Below, piece by piece: positions 52,544-62,475 of a stretch of DNA of 64,000 nt. The stretch is from Cupriavidus basilensis. Its GTDB lineage: Bacteria; Pseudomonadota; Gammaproteobacteria; Burkholderiales; Burkholderiaceae. The DNA is taken from the NCBI RefSeq assembly GCF_008801925.2, contig NZ_CP062806.1, positions 124,001 to 188,000 on the forward strand, read 5' to 3'. The notes beneath the pieces are model-generated. The model had not been told where the DNA came from, did not search any database, and saw nothing but the letters and a program-made list of their open reading frames with translations. Numbering within the stretch: the first letter of the stretch is position 1; each line of letters starts with the position of its first letter. The position numbers were made by a program, and so were the translations under genes.

Positions 52544-53452
52544 ATGGCTGCCCGTTCCATCGCTTCCCTCTCTCTCAGCTTCGGCCTCGTGTCGATCCCC
52601 GTGAAGATCTTCAGTGCCACGGAAAGCAACTCGGGGGTCGGCTTCAATCTGCTGCACAAAGGCTGCGGTTCCCGGCTCAAGCAGCAGTATGTGTGCATCC
52701 GAGAGGATGTGGTGGTCGAGCGCTCCGAGATGGTCAAGGGCTACGAGTTCGAGCCGGATCACTATGCTGTGTTTGAGTCGGACGAACTGAAGGCGTTGGA
52801 AGAGGAGGCGAAGCACACGATCGATATCGTCTCGTTCATGCCGGCCGGAGCCGTCGACCCCATCTATTTCGACAAGGCCTACTACCTGGGCCCGGACAAG
52901 CGCGGTGGCAAGCCATACAACCTGTTGGCCGAAGCCTTGCGTAAGACCGGGACCTGTGCGCTCGCGCAGTGGGTCTGGAAAGGCAAGCAGTACATGGTGC
53001 AGGTGCGGGCGAACGACGAGGGCTTGGTGCTCCAGCAACTGCTCTACGCTGACGAAGTCCGATCGATGCTGGATCTGCACGTGGAGAAAGCCGAGATTCA
53101 GCCAGCCGAGCTGGCTTTGGCTAAACAGCTGATCGAACAAAACTCGGTGGACGGGTACGACCCCACGGCCTACAAGGATGAGGAGAAAGACCGCATCTTG
53201 GCAGCGATCGACAAGAAGATCGCGGGCAAAAAGATCACCGTGAGCGAAGAGCGGCGGGAACCACGGGAGGGCGCCGAAGTGATCGACCTGATGGAGGCCC
53301 TGCGCGCAAGCATGGCCCGGGGAAAACAGGGCGGAACGAAGGCCGCGCCCACAGCGGCTGCAGCGCAGGGCAAGAGCAAAAAGACTGGGAAGCGTGCCAC
53401 TGCGGCACCGGCGCCAGCTCCGGCCAAGCGAGCCTCATCGGCGAAAAAGTGA
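52544..53452 (+). CDS. ku: Ku protein (bacterial NHEJ)
   Basis: 302 residues. Bacterial Ku core (about 1-255): SIASLSLSFGLVSIPVKIFSA, NLLHKGCGSRLKQQYVC with Cys residues, VVERSEMVKGYEFEPDHYAVFE, EEEAKHTIDIVSFMPAGAVDPIYFDKAYYL, and QLIEQNSVDGYDPTAYKDE. The C-terminal 45 residues are a Lys/Ala/Pro-rich basic tail that probably binds DNA. Ku binds DNA ends as a homodimer ring and recruits LigD. Start at 52544 gives the common MAARSIASL N-terminus; an ATG at 52535 is also possible. A MerR-TPR gene follows after 7 bp, probably on the same transcript. Confidence 0.94.
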   Translation: MAARSIASLSLSFGLVSIPVKIFSATESNSGVGFNLLHKGCGSRLKQQYVCIREDVVVERSEMVKGYEFEPDHYAVFESDELKALEEEAKHTIDIVSFMPAGAVDPIYFDKAYYLGPDKRGGKPYNLLAEALRKTGTCALAQWVWKGKQYMVQVRANDEGLVLQQLLYADEVRSMLDLHVEKAEIQPAELALAKQLIEQNSVDGYDPTAYKDEEKDRILAAIDKKIAGKKITVSEERREPREGAEVIDLMEALRASMARGKQGGTKAAPTAAAAQGKSKKTGKRATAAPAPAPAKRASSAKK

Positions 53453-53459
53453 CAGGCCA

Positions 53460-54269
53460 ATGCCGACGTACACCCTGAAGGACGCCGAAACGATGCTGGG
53501 CATCCCGCGCTCGGTGGCCACCAGGTTGGTCACCGAGGGAATCATCACGCCCACACGCGGGCCGCGCCGCCAACTCCTGTTCACGTTTCAGGACATGGTA
53601 CTTCTCCGGACAGCCAATTCATTGCATGGCGCCAAGATCCCAACGCGGCTGATTATCCGCGCGCTGGCGAGGGTGAAGGCCTCTCGTGGAACTGGCCAGC
53701 CGCTGACCGGTGTGCGGATACGTGCGATGGGCAACGAGGTGGCGACAAAAGACGAGGGGAGGGGATGGCAGGCCGTGTCGGGTCAGATGCTGATGGACTT
53801 TGAGCCTGGAGAGCCGGGCGCGGCAGTCGTGGAGTCTCTGCACGATGCGCGGGCGCCGGCGGCCGAGGCACAAGATTGGTTTCTCGTCGGCGCCGAACTG
53901 GAAACGGAGAAGCCGATCGAAGCCGAGGCAGCATACCGTCGGGCGCTGGAGGCCGAACCCACGTTTCTTGATCCCTACCTCAACCTGGGCTGCATGCTGT
54001 GCGACACCGGCCGGTTTGGCGACGCAGTGGAACTGTATCGTTTAGGAATCTCACATCTGCCGTACGAACCGCTGCTCCACTTCAATCTCGGCGTCGCCCT
54101 GGAGGATATGAGCCGAACAGGGGAGGCGCTCTCAAGCTACGAGCGGTGCATCACGCTTGCACCGGACTTTGCTGATGCCCACTTCAACGCAGCCAGAATT
54201 TACGAAACGATTGGCAACGAGACGCGAGCAATCCGGCATTTCAACACCTATCGCAGGCTACAACGCTAG
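53460..54269 (+). CDS. MerR-like DNA-binding protein with TPR repeats, Ku-linked
   Basis: 269 residues. N-terminal MerR-type winged helix (about 1-75): YTLKDAETMLGIPRSVATRLVTEGIITPTRGPRRQ, then FTFQDMVLLRTANSLHGAKIPTR. The C-terminal half (about 135-265) holds three to four TPR-like repeats: AEAAYRRALEAEPTFLDPYLNLG, DAVELYRLGISHLPYEPLLHFNLG and EALSSYERCITLAPDFADAHFNAA. No effector-binding MerR domain of the usual kind is present. It starts 7 bp after the ku stop. The architecture suggests a protein that binds DNA and partner proteins, perhaps tuning or assisting end joining. Function not established from sequence. Confidence 0.8.
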   Translation: MPTYTLKDAETMLGIPRSVATRLVTEGIITPTRGPRRQLLFTFQDMVLLRTANSLHGAKIPTRLIIRALARVKASRGTGQPLTGVRIRAMGNEVATKDEGRGWQAVSGQMLMDFEPGEPGAAVVESLHDARAPAAEAQDWFLVGAELETEKPIEAEAAYRRALEAEPTFLDPYLNLGCMLCDTGRFGDAVELYRLGISHLPYEPLLHFNLGVALEDMSRTGEALSSYERCITLAPDFADAHFNAARIYETIGNETRAIRHFNTYRRLQR

Positions 54270-54599
54270 CTGAAATTGAACTCTTTTCGTGAAGGTCTAT
54301 GGAATCGAGTACTGGAACCCAGGTGCCAGAGGTTTTGCGAAGGGAAGGGGCGTTGTTCTCGACGTTCGTCGTGGGGCTTGGATATGGGCGGAGCTCACTT
54401 ACCCGTGGCGGCCCTGGTGGGGTAACCCGTGTCTCGGAGTATGCACTATATGCGTATCCCTTTCGCGCCTGATGCTACTTGTCGTTCCCGCCAAATATCC
54501 TAAAATGCTTGCGCGCAGAAATAGCGCGGCGCCCGTCAGCGGGGTCTCGCCAGTATCGATAGTTATGTTTTGGAAACATGACAAGATCTGGAGGCAATT
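54270..54599. other. 330 bp without a recognisable gene
   Basis: Only short, motif-less frames. Close to 54600 lies GGAGG, the ribosome binding site of the next small gene, so its promoter must be in this stretch; no clear -35/-10 pair stands out. Confidence 0.45.
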
Positions 54600-54866
54600 A
54601 TGTACCGACATGAGCGCACCTTGGTGGTGTTCTATCCGCTAGCCACTGGTAAGTGGGTGTTCGCAGAATTGAACGGGTCAAGCGTCATTCACTTTGGGCC
54701 TTTCGATTCGAGAAAGGTCGTTGAAGAGCTTCTTCTTAACATGTATCCGGAAACGCCGTCGGTGGAGTTGTCGACGCAGCGCGCAATGCTCGACGACGAC
54801 GCAGTATCAATCCTGGGGTACGCTGCAGCACGGCAGGTAGTTGGTCATGAGGAGACTGGCGAGTAG
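54600..54866 (+). CDS. small hypothetical protein
   Basis: 88 residues with a good GGAGG 7 nt upstream. Begins RHERTLVVFYPLATGKWVFAELNGSSV, beta-rich, followed by a helix in FDSRKVVEELLLNMYPETP and a second helix near SILGYAAARQVV. No family recognised. It stands alone between the NHEJ genes and the trehalose operon. Confidence 0.5.
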   Translation: MYRHERTLVVFYPLATGKWVFAELNGSSVIHFGPFDSRKVVEELLLNMYPETPSVELSTQRAMLDDDAVSILGYAAARQVVGHEETGE

Positions 54867-55657
54867 CCGAGCGCTGTCCGCTAGGCCACCGTCGAGCGGC
54901 TCTTCACGCCCCCGGAGCGCAAGCAGGATTTTTTGGGCAGAAAGCCATGGGTTTCTGTTGCACAGTGACCATCACTGCAAGCGCGTCAAGAGCGGCCGTT
55001 CTGAAAATAAACATGGCGCGCCGTAGCTTTTGCCAATGGCCGCAGAAGCCTCAACAGTATGACTGGGTAGGGCCGGAGGATGAGGGGAGATCACGACCAA
55101 GCCGTGTTCCCGCGTCTGGCGGCATACACAAACGCTGGACCCTGCGAGCCGCTATACCAAGCGCTCCGCATCGCTCGAAGCCCCCATGGCTGGACAAGTC
55201 GTTTCGGTGCATTTTTCGCTCTAGGCAAAACCGCCGGTTTTGCTGGCACGGACTTCCCTCAAAGATCAAGATCGGGGGGCAATCTGATCTTGATTTTGAT
55301 TCGCCCCCAGAACGCACGGCATGGGGTGACTCCTCTCGAAGCTGCCAAGCGAGTCGTCGCTCCACTTCTACCCGCCGGCGTTGGAGGATCAGGAACGGCA
55401 CGGGTAGCACTCACCTAGCTATGAGCGCTGCACCCGGTTGGCGTCGGATTTTACCGCCGCACATGGCAATTCGGCCGGAAGGTACTTGGAAACACTATGC
55501 GAGCTATCCAGTACCTTAATGAGATTGCAACATTAAGGGAGGGTTGCGTCCGTTCCGCTGGGGAACAGTCCACCAGGGTTCCCTCGGCGAGCTGCACCAA
55601 CTGTGCGGAGATCTAGAGTCTGCCGCTGCTTTTCGGAGGCGCGCCGGAGCAAAGTGG
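54867..55657. other. 790 bp without a recognisable gene
   Basis: Several overlapping frames on both strands but no conserved motif, signal peptide or ribosome binding site. A loose inverted repeat (AGATCAAGATCGG... against GATCTTGATT) lies near 55264-55298; it is not a clean terminator. The stretch precedes the 3' end of treY. Confidence 0.5.
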
Positions 55658-58291
55658 CTAATCATCACAGGTCCGCAGCAGCAGGGCCACCGGCAGCATT
55701 TGCAGCACTTCCGCCAATGGCAGACTGCCTTCGCGCACATCCAGCGGGCGGCTGGTCAGTACATCCACCCAATGGCCGTTCTCCCCATGCCCGGCCTGCA
55801 GCGCGGTGTCTCGCCATTGCGCGGGCGCCAGCATCGGCCGGTCGAGCGCGACTAGTTGCGCGGCCAGCCGTGTACCGACTACCAGTGTCTGCACCTGCCC
55901 ATCGCGGCGCCCGAATGCGAGCGCATGTTCCGCCAGCGGCCCTGCCAACGTGACCGGCAAATAGTCGCCACACGAAAACAAACCTGCGTGGGTGCGCCGC
56001 GCGGCCAGTATGCTGCGGATAAGTTGCAGCTTGAGGCGACCGTCCTGCCAGTTGGCAAGCCATTCGGGCCAGCCAGACGCGTCAGCCAACCGGGCGCGCA
56101 GAGATGCGAAATCCACCGGGCGCCGGTTGTCGGGGTCGACCAGGCTGAGATCCCAACCCTCGGTGCCCTGGTAGCGGTCGGGCACGCCGGGCGCAGTCAG
56201 TTGCACCAGAGTCTGCGTTAGGCTGTTGATGGCACCCGGCACGGCAATGCGGCGGGCAAAGCGCGCAATCTGGTCCAGCACGCTTCCGCCGGAAGACTCG
56301 GACCCCAGCGCGTTCAGGAAGGCGGCGCAGCCATGTTCGTAGTCAATGTCCGGGCTGGTCCAGTTGCCGTGACGCTTGGCCTCGCGGATCGATTTCACTT
56401 GCCAAGCTTGCACGCGGGCCAGCAACGACGCTACGCCTTGCGCGTCGTCCGACACGAGTCCAGCTGGCCAGACGCCGACTAGCGTCTGGTACAGCATCAG
56501 GCGGTCCCCGCCATCGGGGCTGCGCGGCAATCGTGCCAGCAACGGCCGGCACTGCGATTCCCACAGGCCCACGGCCTCCGACCACTCGCCCGGCAGCTCG
56601 CTTAGCACTGCCAAGCGCATGCGCGCATCCTCGCCGCGCTTGTGGTCGTGGGTGGCGGTCGCCAGCATGGCGTTTGGCCAGACCTGCGCGCGCTGTGCCA
56701 TGCGGGCATGGAAATCCTCCTGGGATAGCGCCAGGGTAGCCGGATTGCTGCCTACGTCGTTGCGCGAGAGCAAACGCCCGTAGCGATAAAACACAGTGTC
56801 TTCCGTGGCCTTGGCAGCCAGTGGCGTCATCAATTGCTGCACGCGCGTGCGCGCCTCGCGCAGCCCCATGCTGTCGCCGGCCGGGTCGGACAGCCACGAC
56901 ACCAAGCGCGCCAGCGCCGGCAGGTCATTGGCGGCCAGCGTGGCACGAGCGGTGTCGGCGGCTTGCTGCAGCACTGCCTTGTCCTCGCGGGGCCGAACGC
57001 GCTCATTCAAGTAGGTGCGATACACGGACAGCGGCGCCAGCAAAGCCGCCAGCGCGCGGCGCAGGCTGGCCAGCGTCAGGTCGCGACTGGCGGGCTCGCT
57101 GCGGGCGCAGGCATGCAGGCAGCGGCAGGCGCCGTCGTACTCGGTAACGAGGTGATGGTTCAGAAGATGCCCGCGTGCCGATGCCACCTGCGCTTCGAAG
57201 CTGCGCGTCTCGCCGCTCATGTCCTCCCAGAGCGCCGTGAGGGCGCCGGCGCCGTCGCCGTCGTGCAGCACGGCGGCCACTTCATTCATGAAGTCGTAGC
57301 CGGTGGTGCCGTCCACCAGCCAGTCAGCGCGCAACGTCTCATGTTCCGCCAGGATCTTCTCGACAACCAGCCACGGACATGCGATCGCGCGCGCCGCCGG
57401 CCGCTCGGGCGCAAGCGCGACGAGGTGAGCACGCAGCCGCTGGCAGTAGGCGGCGGGATCGGCCAGGCCGTCCACGTGGTCCACCCGCACGCCGTCGATC
57501 CAGCCGTCGCGAAACAACTGGAACACCAGCCCGTGGACGGCCTCGAACACCGGCACTTGTTCCACCCGCAAGCCCACCAGATCGCTGACCTCGAAAAAGC
57601 GCCGCCAGTTCAGCTCGTCGGCGGCGGTGGCCCACCACGCCAGCCGGTAATGCTGCTGTTCCAGCAGTTCATGCAGGCGGACGCGGCCCGTTGCTTCGCG
57701 CCCGTCGAGCAGGGCCGGCAGGCTCGCAGCCGTGGCCGGGTCGAAGGTATCGTCCGCCAGCGGCAGCGCGTGTTCGCCGCAGCACACGACCGGCTGGCCG
57801 GCCTGGGCATCGAAATGCAGCGTCAACTCGCCGCCGCACAACGCTTCCCAGTACGGCTTGGCCAGAATGGGCAGCAGCACACGTCCGTGCAGGTCCGGGT
57901 CGGGAGAATGCCAATCGATATCGAAATGATGGGCATAGGCGCTTCGTGCGCCGCGCGCCAGCACGTCACGCCACCAGGGATTGTGGTTGGGGCTGGCGGC
58001 CATGTGGTTGGGCACGATGTCCAGCACCAGCCCTAGGCCGTGCTCGCGGGCGCGCTCGGCGAAGCGTTGGAAGCCGGCCTCCCCGCCTAGCTCGGGATTG
58101 ATGGCGCGGAAATCGGTGACGTCGTAGCCGTGGGTCGAACCCGGGCGCGCGCAGAATATTGGCGAGAGATAGAGATGGCTGACGCCGAGCGCCGCGTAGT
58201 AGTCCACCTGCGCGGCGGCGTGCTCGAAGGTGAAGCCAGCGTGCAGTTGCAGGCGGGCCGTGGCGCGCGGCGGCAGGCGAGGCTGGGCCAT
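55658..58291 (-). CDS. treY: malto-oligosyltrehalose synthase (TreY)
   Basis: 877 residues, GH13. ATARLQLHAGFTFEHAAAQVDYYAALGVSHLYLSPIF is the typical N-terminus; catalytic-core motifs include LVLDIVPNHMA (region I), IDGVRVDHVDGL (nucleophile Asp), WLVVEKIL (acid Glu), and TATHDHKRGEDARMR (third Asp), and a C-terminal GVPDRYQGTE. TreY turns the reducing-end alpha-1,4 bond of maltooligosaccharides into the alpha,alpha-1,1 bond of maltooligosyltrehalose. Its ATG follows the malQ stop directly (TGAATG), so the two are coupled. It is the last gene of the operon. Confidence 0.95.
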   Translation of the reverse strand: MAQPRLPPRATARLQLHAGFTFEHAAAQVDYYAALGVSHLYLSPIFCARPGSTHGYDVTDFRAINPELGGEAGFQRFAERAREHGLGLVLDIVPNHMAASPNHNPWWRDVLARGARSAYAHHFDIDWHSPDPDLHGRVLLPILAKPYWEALCGGELTLHFDAQAGQPVVCCGEHALPLADDTFDPATAASLPALLDGREATGRVRLHELLEQQHYRLAWWATAADELNWRRFFEVSDLVGLRVEQVPVFEAVHGLVFQLFRDGWIDGVRVDHVDGLADPAAYCQRLRAHLVALAPERPAARAIACPWLVVEKILAEHETLRADWLVDGTTGYDFMNEVAAVLHDGDGAGALTALWEDMSGETRSFEAQVASARGHLLNHHLVTEYDGACRCLHACARSEPASRDLTLASLRRALAALLAPLSVYRTYLNERVRPREDKAVLQQAADTARATLAANDLPALARLVSWLSDPAGDSMGLREARTRVQQLMTPLAAKATEDTVFYRYGRLLSRNDVGSNPATLALSQEDFHARMAQRAQVWPNAMLATATHDHKRGEDARMRLAVLSELPGEWSEAVGLWESQCRPLLARLPRSPDGGDRLMLYQTLVGVWPAGLVSDDAQGVASLLARVQAWQVKSIREAKRHGNWTSPDIDYEHGCAAFLNALGSESSGGSVLDQIARFARRIAVPGAINSLTQTLVQLTAPGVPDRYQGTEGWDLSLVDPDNRRPVDFASLRARLADASGWPEWLANWQDGRLKLQLIRSILAARRTHAGLFSCGDYLPVTLAGPLAEHALAFGRRDGQVQTLVVGTRLAAQLVALDRPMLAPAQWRDTALQAGHGENGHWVDVLTSRPLDVREGSLPLAEVLQMLPVALLLRTCDD

Positions 58292-60577
58292 TCAGCGTCT
58301 CTCCTTTGGTTTGCCGGGATGCGGGCAGGTAGGGGCCTCGCTATCGCTTTCCTTGTCGGTTTCGCCTGCGCGGACCAGCGCAGCAATGCGCTGGCGCACT
58401 GGCGAGTCGCCGAACAGGGTGCGCACGTCGGCGTCAAGCCGGCGTTGCCAGTTGGGGTGGCCCGACACCGTGCCGGGCAAGTTGGGTTGTTCGCCGATGC
58501 CCAGCAGGTCTTCCACCGGCACCAGCCGCAACGGCGTGCGGGCCCGGCCTAGCCACGTCAGCACGGCCTCCAGCGGCGCTTGATCAGGGCCCGGTTCCGC
58601 GCCGCTGACAAGGCCGGCCGTGCTCAGTGCCTGCCACAGCGCGCTGCGATCCCGGGCGCGGGCCGCCAGCGCGCCTGACTCGGTTTCCTCCGCGCCGAGC
58701 TGGTCCAGGCGCGCGCGCCAGACGATGTCGCGGCCGGCCCACCACCCTGCCACGGTGGGCAGGTCATGCGTGGTCGTAGTGGCCACGGCTTCGGCCGGCC
58801 ATTGCTCGGGTGGCAGGAAGGCGGGCGCGGTGGCGGGCTGCTTACCGGCCGCATGCGCCGTGGCGTCCGCGGAATCTGCTGCCGTGTGCTCGCGTTCGAA
58901 CCAAAGCACATCAATGCCGAGCATGCCTCGCGCCGCCAAACTGGCGTTGAAGCTGGCCGGCACGGTGCCAAGGTTCTCGCCAACCATGATTGCACGGTGC
59001 CGCCAGGATTCCAGCGCGATCAGCCGCAGCAGGTCGTCGAACGGGTAGCGCAGGTAGGCGCCGGCGGTAGGCGGCGCGCCATCGGGCACCAGCCACATGC
59101 GGGCCAGGCCGAGCGCATGGTCGATGCGCAGGCCGCCCACGTGGCCGAGGTTGGCGCGCAGCGTTTCGATAAAGGCGCCAAAGCCCCGCCGGCGCAGCGC
59201 GCGCGGCGAGAACACGGATACCCCCCAACTTTGGCCCCGTGGATTGTAGAGGTCGGGCGGGGCGCCGGCGCAGACACCTGGAAGGATTTCATCCTGGCGC
59301 GCCCACGCATGGCTCCCACCCGCCTCGGTGCCAACAGCGAGATCGGCCACCAGGCCGATCGCCATGCCGGCCCCGCGCGCGGCGCGCTGGGCTGCGGCCA
59401 GCCCGTCCGCCGCCAGCCACTGCACGAAGGCGTGGTAGCTAACCGCATCGACATTGGCCCTCGCGAAGGCCTCCACCGCGGCCGATTGCGGTGAGTGCTG
59501 CGTTACCGGCCAGTGTCGCCAGTCGGCTGCGGCCGCGGCTTCTGCCGGAGTGGCGGCTGCGCTCAGATGGTGGGACTGGAGCGCCTCGAAGCGTGCATGC
59601 GCTTCAAGCGCCGCGCCCTGATTCCGGCGGAAGGCCGCGAATGCTTGCGCTGCGCCAGCAGGCAGCAGGGCGCTGCGGCGCTCCCACAGCCAATGCAGCA
59701 CGGCGTTGCGTGCGTGGGCCAGTGCGATCCAGTCGATTTCGGTGCGCGCTTCCAGCGCCGGCAACGTTGCCGGCGGGCCCAGTGCCTCGATTGCCTGGTC
59801 CACGGCACGCTGGCCAAAGGCGGTGGCGGGGTCGCCGTAGAGCGGGTTGAGGAACAGCCGGCTGGACGGCGCGTAAGGGCTGTAGCGTTGCGGCATGGCG
59901 GCGAAGCCTGCATGCAGCGGATTGATGGCCACCGCATCGGCACCTGCGCGCCCGGCGGCCTCGCAGCACTGTGCCAGCGCGGTGAGGTCGCCTAGACCCG
60001 CAGGCGCGCCGCGGCGCAGCGAGTACAACTGCAACGACAGACCCCAGGGCCGCTTGCGGCAAGCGTCCCGATCCTTGCGAGGAAGGTCGAGCAGTGCATC
60101 CTCCACGCCGAAGCACCGCGCCGGGGCCACCGCCAGCGTGACTTCTGCGTCGCCGAGCAACAGCCGGTGATAACCGCTGGCCGCGACGGCCGGCACGCAC
60201 AAATTGCCGTCGGTATCGCGCTCGGCCATGCCGTTTACCACGCTGCCTTCCTCCAATTCGAGGCGGTAGGCCTGTCGCGACAGGTTGTGCACCGTCGGGA
60301 TCGGCACAGATTTGTCCTGGTCCGCGGTAATCAGCGGCGACAGGTCTTGCGCGGAGTCCTCGGCCGCGAGGTGGGCGCGCGCTGCCTCGCACTGGCCCAC
60401 GGTGGCGCTCGGCAGCCCGAACTCACTGAGTAAGGCGCGCAGCACTTCGGGCTCGACCTCGCGTGCGCGGCCCTGGGCGTCTTCCCAATGGACTATCAGG
60501 CCGGCCCGGCTGGCCAGGGTATGCAGCGCCTGCAAGAGGGGATCGGACGGGCTATCAGGTAAGGCGGGGGGTTCCAT
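58292..60577 (-). CDS. malQ: 4-alpha-glucanotransferase (MalQ)
   Basis: 761 residues, GH77. After an N-terminal domain of about 150 residues come the catalytic motifs: LQLYSLRRG (family W/L substitution region), YSPYAPSSRLFLNPLY (the 250s acceptor loop), LRIDHALGLARMWLVP with the nucleophile Asp, MVGENLGTVP with the acid/base Glu, and TTTHDLPTVAGWW with the third Asp. It disproportionates maltooligosaccharides, supplying chains for TreY/TreZ or recycling maltose. ATG 60577 was chosen for the PPALPDSPSDPLLQ start; an extension to 60685 overlaps treZ. Located between treZ and treY, as in many trehalose operons. Confidence 0.93.
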   Translation of the reverse strand: MEPPALPDSPSDPLLQALHTLASRAGLIVHWEDAQGRAREVEPEVLRALLSEFGLPSATVGQCEAARAHLAAEDSAQDLSPLITADQDKSVPIPTVHNLSRQAYRLELEEGSVVNGMAERDTDGNLCVPAVAASGYHRLLLGDAEVTLAVAPARCFGVEDALLDLPRKDRDACRKRPWGLSLQLYSLRRGAPAGLGDLTALAQCCEAAGRAGADAVAINPLHAGFAAMPQRYSPYAPSSRLFLNPLYGDPATAFGQRAVDQAIEALGPPATLPALEARTEIDWIALAHARNAVLHWLWERRSALLPAGAAQAFAAFRRNQGAALEAHARFEALQSHHLSAAATPAEAAAAADWRHWPVTQHSPQSAAVEAFARANVDAVSYHAFVQWLAADGLAAAQRAARGAGMAIGLVADLAVGTEAGGSHAWARQDEILPGVCAGAPPDLYNPRGQSWGVSVFSPRALRRRGFGAFIETLRANLGHVGGLRIDHALGLARMWLVPDGAPPTAGAYLRYPFDDLLRLIALESWRHRAIMVGENLGTVPASFNASLAARGMLGIDVLWFEREHTAADSADATAHAAGKQPATAPAFLPPEQWPAEAVATTTTHDLPTVAGWWAGRDIVWRARLDQLGAEETESGALAARARDRSALWQALSTAGLVSGAEPGPDQAPLEAVLTWLGRARTPLRLVPVEDLLGIGEQPNLPGTVSGHPNWQRRLDADVRTLFGDSPVRQRIAALVRAGETDKESDSEAPTCPHPGKPKERR

Positions 60578-60587
60578 GCTGGCCTCG

Positions 60588-62438
60588 TTACGGGTGGGCT
60601 GGCGAATCCAGGCAGGCGATCGCGGTAGCGGCCTGGAGCACGCCGCTGTCGAGCGCCTGCCTGGCGCCTTCGCGGCTCTCGGCAAGGAGCCGCCCGCCGA
60701 TGACGGGCGGTACGTCCGGCAATGGCTCGCTACCGAAGTTGATCCCGATCGTCAGCAGCGCGCCGTCGCCCAGCCGCCAACTCGCCGCCAGTGAGGCTTC
60801 GCCAAGGATACGCACGCCAGCGCTGCTGCAGCCGACGAGGCCGGGCACCAACTCGCGCCGCCGAATGGCGAGCAGCGCGCGATAGTACTGGCTCCACGCA
60901 TTGTCGCTATCGAGCGGGGGACGCGAAGCCTCGAAAGTGGCAGCGTCATTGGGATCGGGGATCTGCAGCGCGCGCGCCGGATCGCCGAAGGCGGCCATGC
61001 TGCCGAACTCGAGGCGACGCCCGGCCCGCACGGCCTCGGCTAGTTCGGGCGGGTGGCTGGTGAAGTAAAGGAAGGGCGTTTGCGCCCCGTACTCCTCGCC
61101 CATGAAGACCAGCGGGATCTGGGGACACAATAGTTGTAGCAGGACCGCCGCACGCAGCGCGACGGGAGGCGCAAGCCGGGTCAGGCGCTCGCCGAAGGCG
61201 CGATTGCCGGTCTGGTCGTGGTTTTGCAGGAAAAGCACGAAGGCAGTGGGCGCCAGTGCGGCGCTGGGCTGGCCGCGCCGCGTGCCGCGCGTCGGCGAGA
61301 CCTCGCCCTGGTAGGCAAAGCCTTCGGCCAGCACGCGGGCGAGATGCGCGAGGGCAGGGCTGGCCGAAGCATTGCTCTGCGGCCACGCAGGGTTGCCAGA
61401 GTAGTCACGGTAATAGCCATCGTGTTCGCCGGTCAGGAGCACATGCAAGGCGTGGTGGCCGTCGTCGTTCCATTGCGCATCGAAGCCCGCCGCGAGCAGC
61501 GAGGCATCGTTGTCGTCGTTCTCCAGCACAAGGTGAATATGCCGTCCGGGATGCCGCGCGCGTACCTCGCGCGCCAATGCCCGCAGCCAGCCATCGTCAA
61601 CGATGGCATGCACTGCGTCCAGCCGCAGCCCGTCGAAGCGGAAATCCTCCAGCCAATAGAGGGCGTTCTCGGTAAAGAAGCGGCGCACCTCGGGCTGGCG
61701 GAAATCGATGGCCGGCCCCCATGGCGTGCGCACGTCGTCGCGGAAGAATGCGCTGGCGTACCGATGTAGATAATTGCCCGCCGGCCCGAAGTGGTTGTAG
61801 ACCACGTCGAGCAGCACCATCATGCCCAGGCCGTGCGCGCAGTCCACCAGCGAGCGGAGTTCGTCGGGCTTGCCATAGCTGCATTCCGGCGCGAACGGCA
61901 GCACGCCGTCATAGCCCCAGTTGCGCCCCCCGGGAAACTCGGCCAGCGGCATCAGTTCGACCGCGGTGAAGCCGAGCGCTGCCAGGCGCGGAAGTTGCCG
62001 AGTGGCGCCGGCAAAGCCGCCGCACAGGCCGACATGCATCTCATAGACCACAGCCTCATGCCAGGGGCGGCCGCGCCAGTAAGGGTGGCACCAGGTATAG
62101 GCGTGTGGGTCACAGACCATGCTGGCGCCATGGACATCGATGGCCTGGGCGCGCGAGGCGGGATCGGGCACGGTGCTGCCGTCGTCAAGCCGGAACCAGT
62201 AGCGCGCCCCCGGGCAACAGGGCGCGATGGCTTCCAGCCAGCCCGAGCTTTCGTGCGGACCTGGCGCAGCGGCGCACATTGGCAATGGCCCTATGCCCGC
62301 GATCTCCAGCCGGATGGGCTGTCCGCGGGCGGCGGCATCCGGCGCCCACAGCCGAAAGCGCATGCGTCCGTCCTCAAGCCTGCTGGGGCCGAATGACTGC
62401 AACGGCGGCGGCGCCAGCAGCGACGATAAGGCATTCAT
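60588..62438 (-). CDS. treZ: malto-oligosyltrehalose trehalohydrolase (TreZ)
   Basis: 616 residues, GH13. An N-terminal beta-sandwich (RMRFRLWAPDA) precedes the barrel: YEMHVGLCGGFAGAT, LDVVYNHFGPAGNYL (region I), FRFDGLRLDAVHAI with the nucleophile Asp, HLVLENDDN with the acid Glu, and LQNHDQTGNR with the third Asp (FLQNHDQTGNRAFGERL). It hydrolyses maltooligosyltrehalose to free trehalose. GGAGGAGG lies before the ATG, and the gene starts 37 bp after glgX. The TreY-TreZ pair makes trehalose from glycogen or maltodextrin for osmotic or desiccation protection. Confidence 0.94.
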   Translation of the reverse strand: MNALSSLLAPPPLQSFGPSRLEDGRMRFRLWAPDAAARGQPIRLEIAGIGPLPMCAAAPGPHESSGWLEAIAPCCPGARYWFRLDDGSTVPDPASRAQAIDVHGASMVCDPHAYTWCHPYWRGRPWHEAVVYEMHVGLCGGFAGATRQLPRLAALGFTAVELMPLAEFPGGRNWGYDGVLPFAPECSYGKPDELRSLVDCAHGLGMMVLLDVVYNHFGPAGNYLHRYASAFFRDDVRTPWGPAIDFRQPEVRRFFTENALYWLEDFRFDGLRLDAVHAIVDDGWLRALAREVRARHPGRHIHLVLENDDNDASLLAAGFDAQWNDDGHHALHVLLTGEHDGYYRDYSGNPAWPQSNASASPALAHLARVLAEGFAYQGEVSPTRGTRRGQPSAALAPTAFVLFLQNHDQTGNRAFGERLTRLAPPVALRAAVLLQLLCPQIPLVFMGEEYGAQTPFLYFTSHPPELAEAVRAGRRLEFGSMAAFGDPARALQIPDPNDAATFEASRPPLDSDNAWSQYYRALLAIRRRELVPGLVGCSSAGVRILGEASLAASWRLGDGALLTIGINFGSEPLPDVPPVIGGRLLAESREGARQALDSGVLQAATAIACLDSPAHP

Positions 62439-62475
62439 GATGTGGCCTCCTCCAACGGACTGGGGATAAGGGGGG

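Noticed and set aside
54867..55657. Possible gene or terminator in the gap before treY
   Set aside because: Frames lack any motif, and the inverted repeat near 55264 has poor pairing and no T-run.
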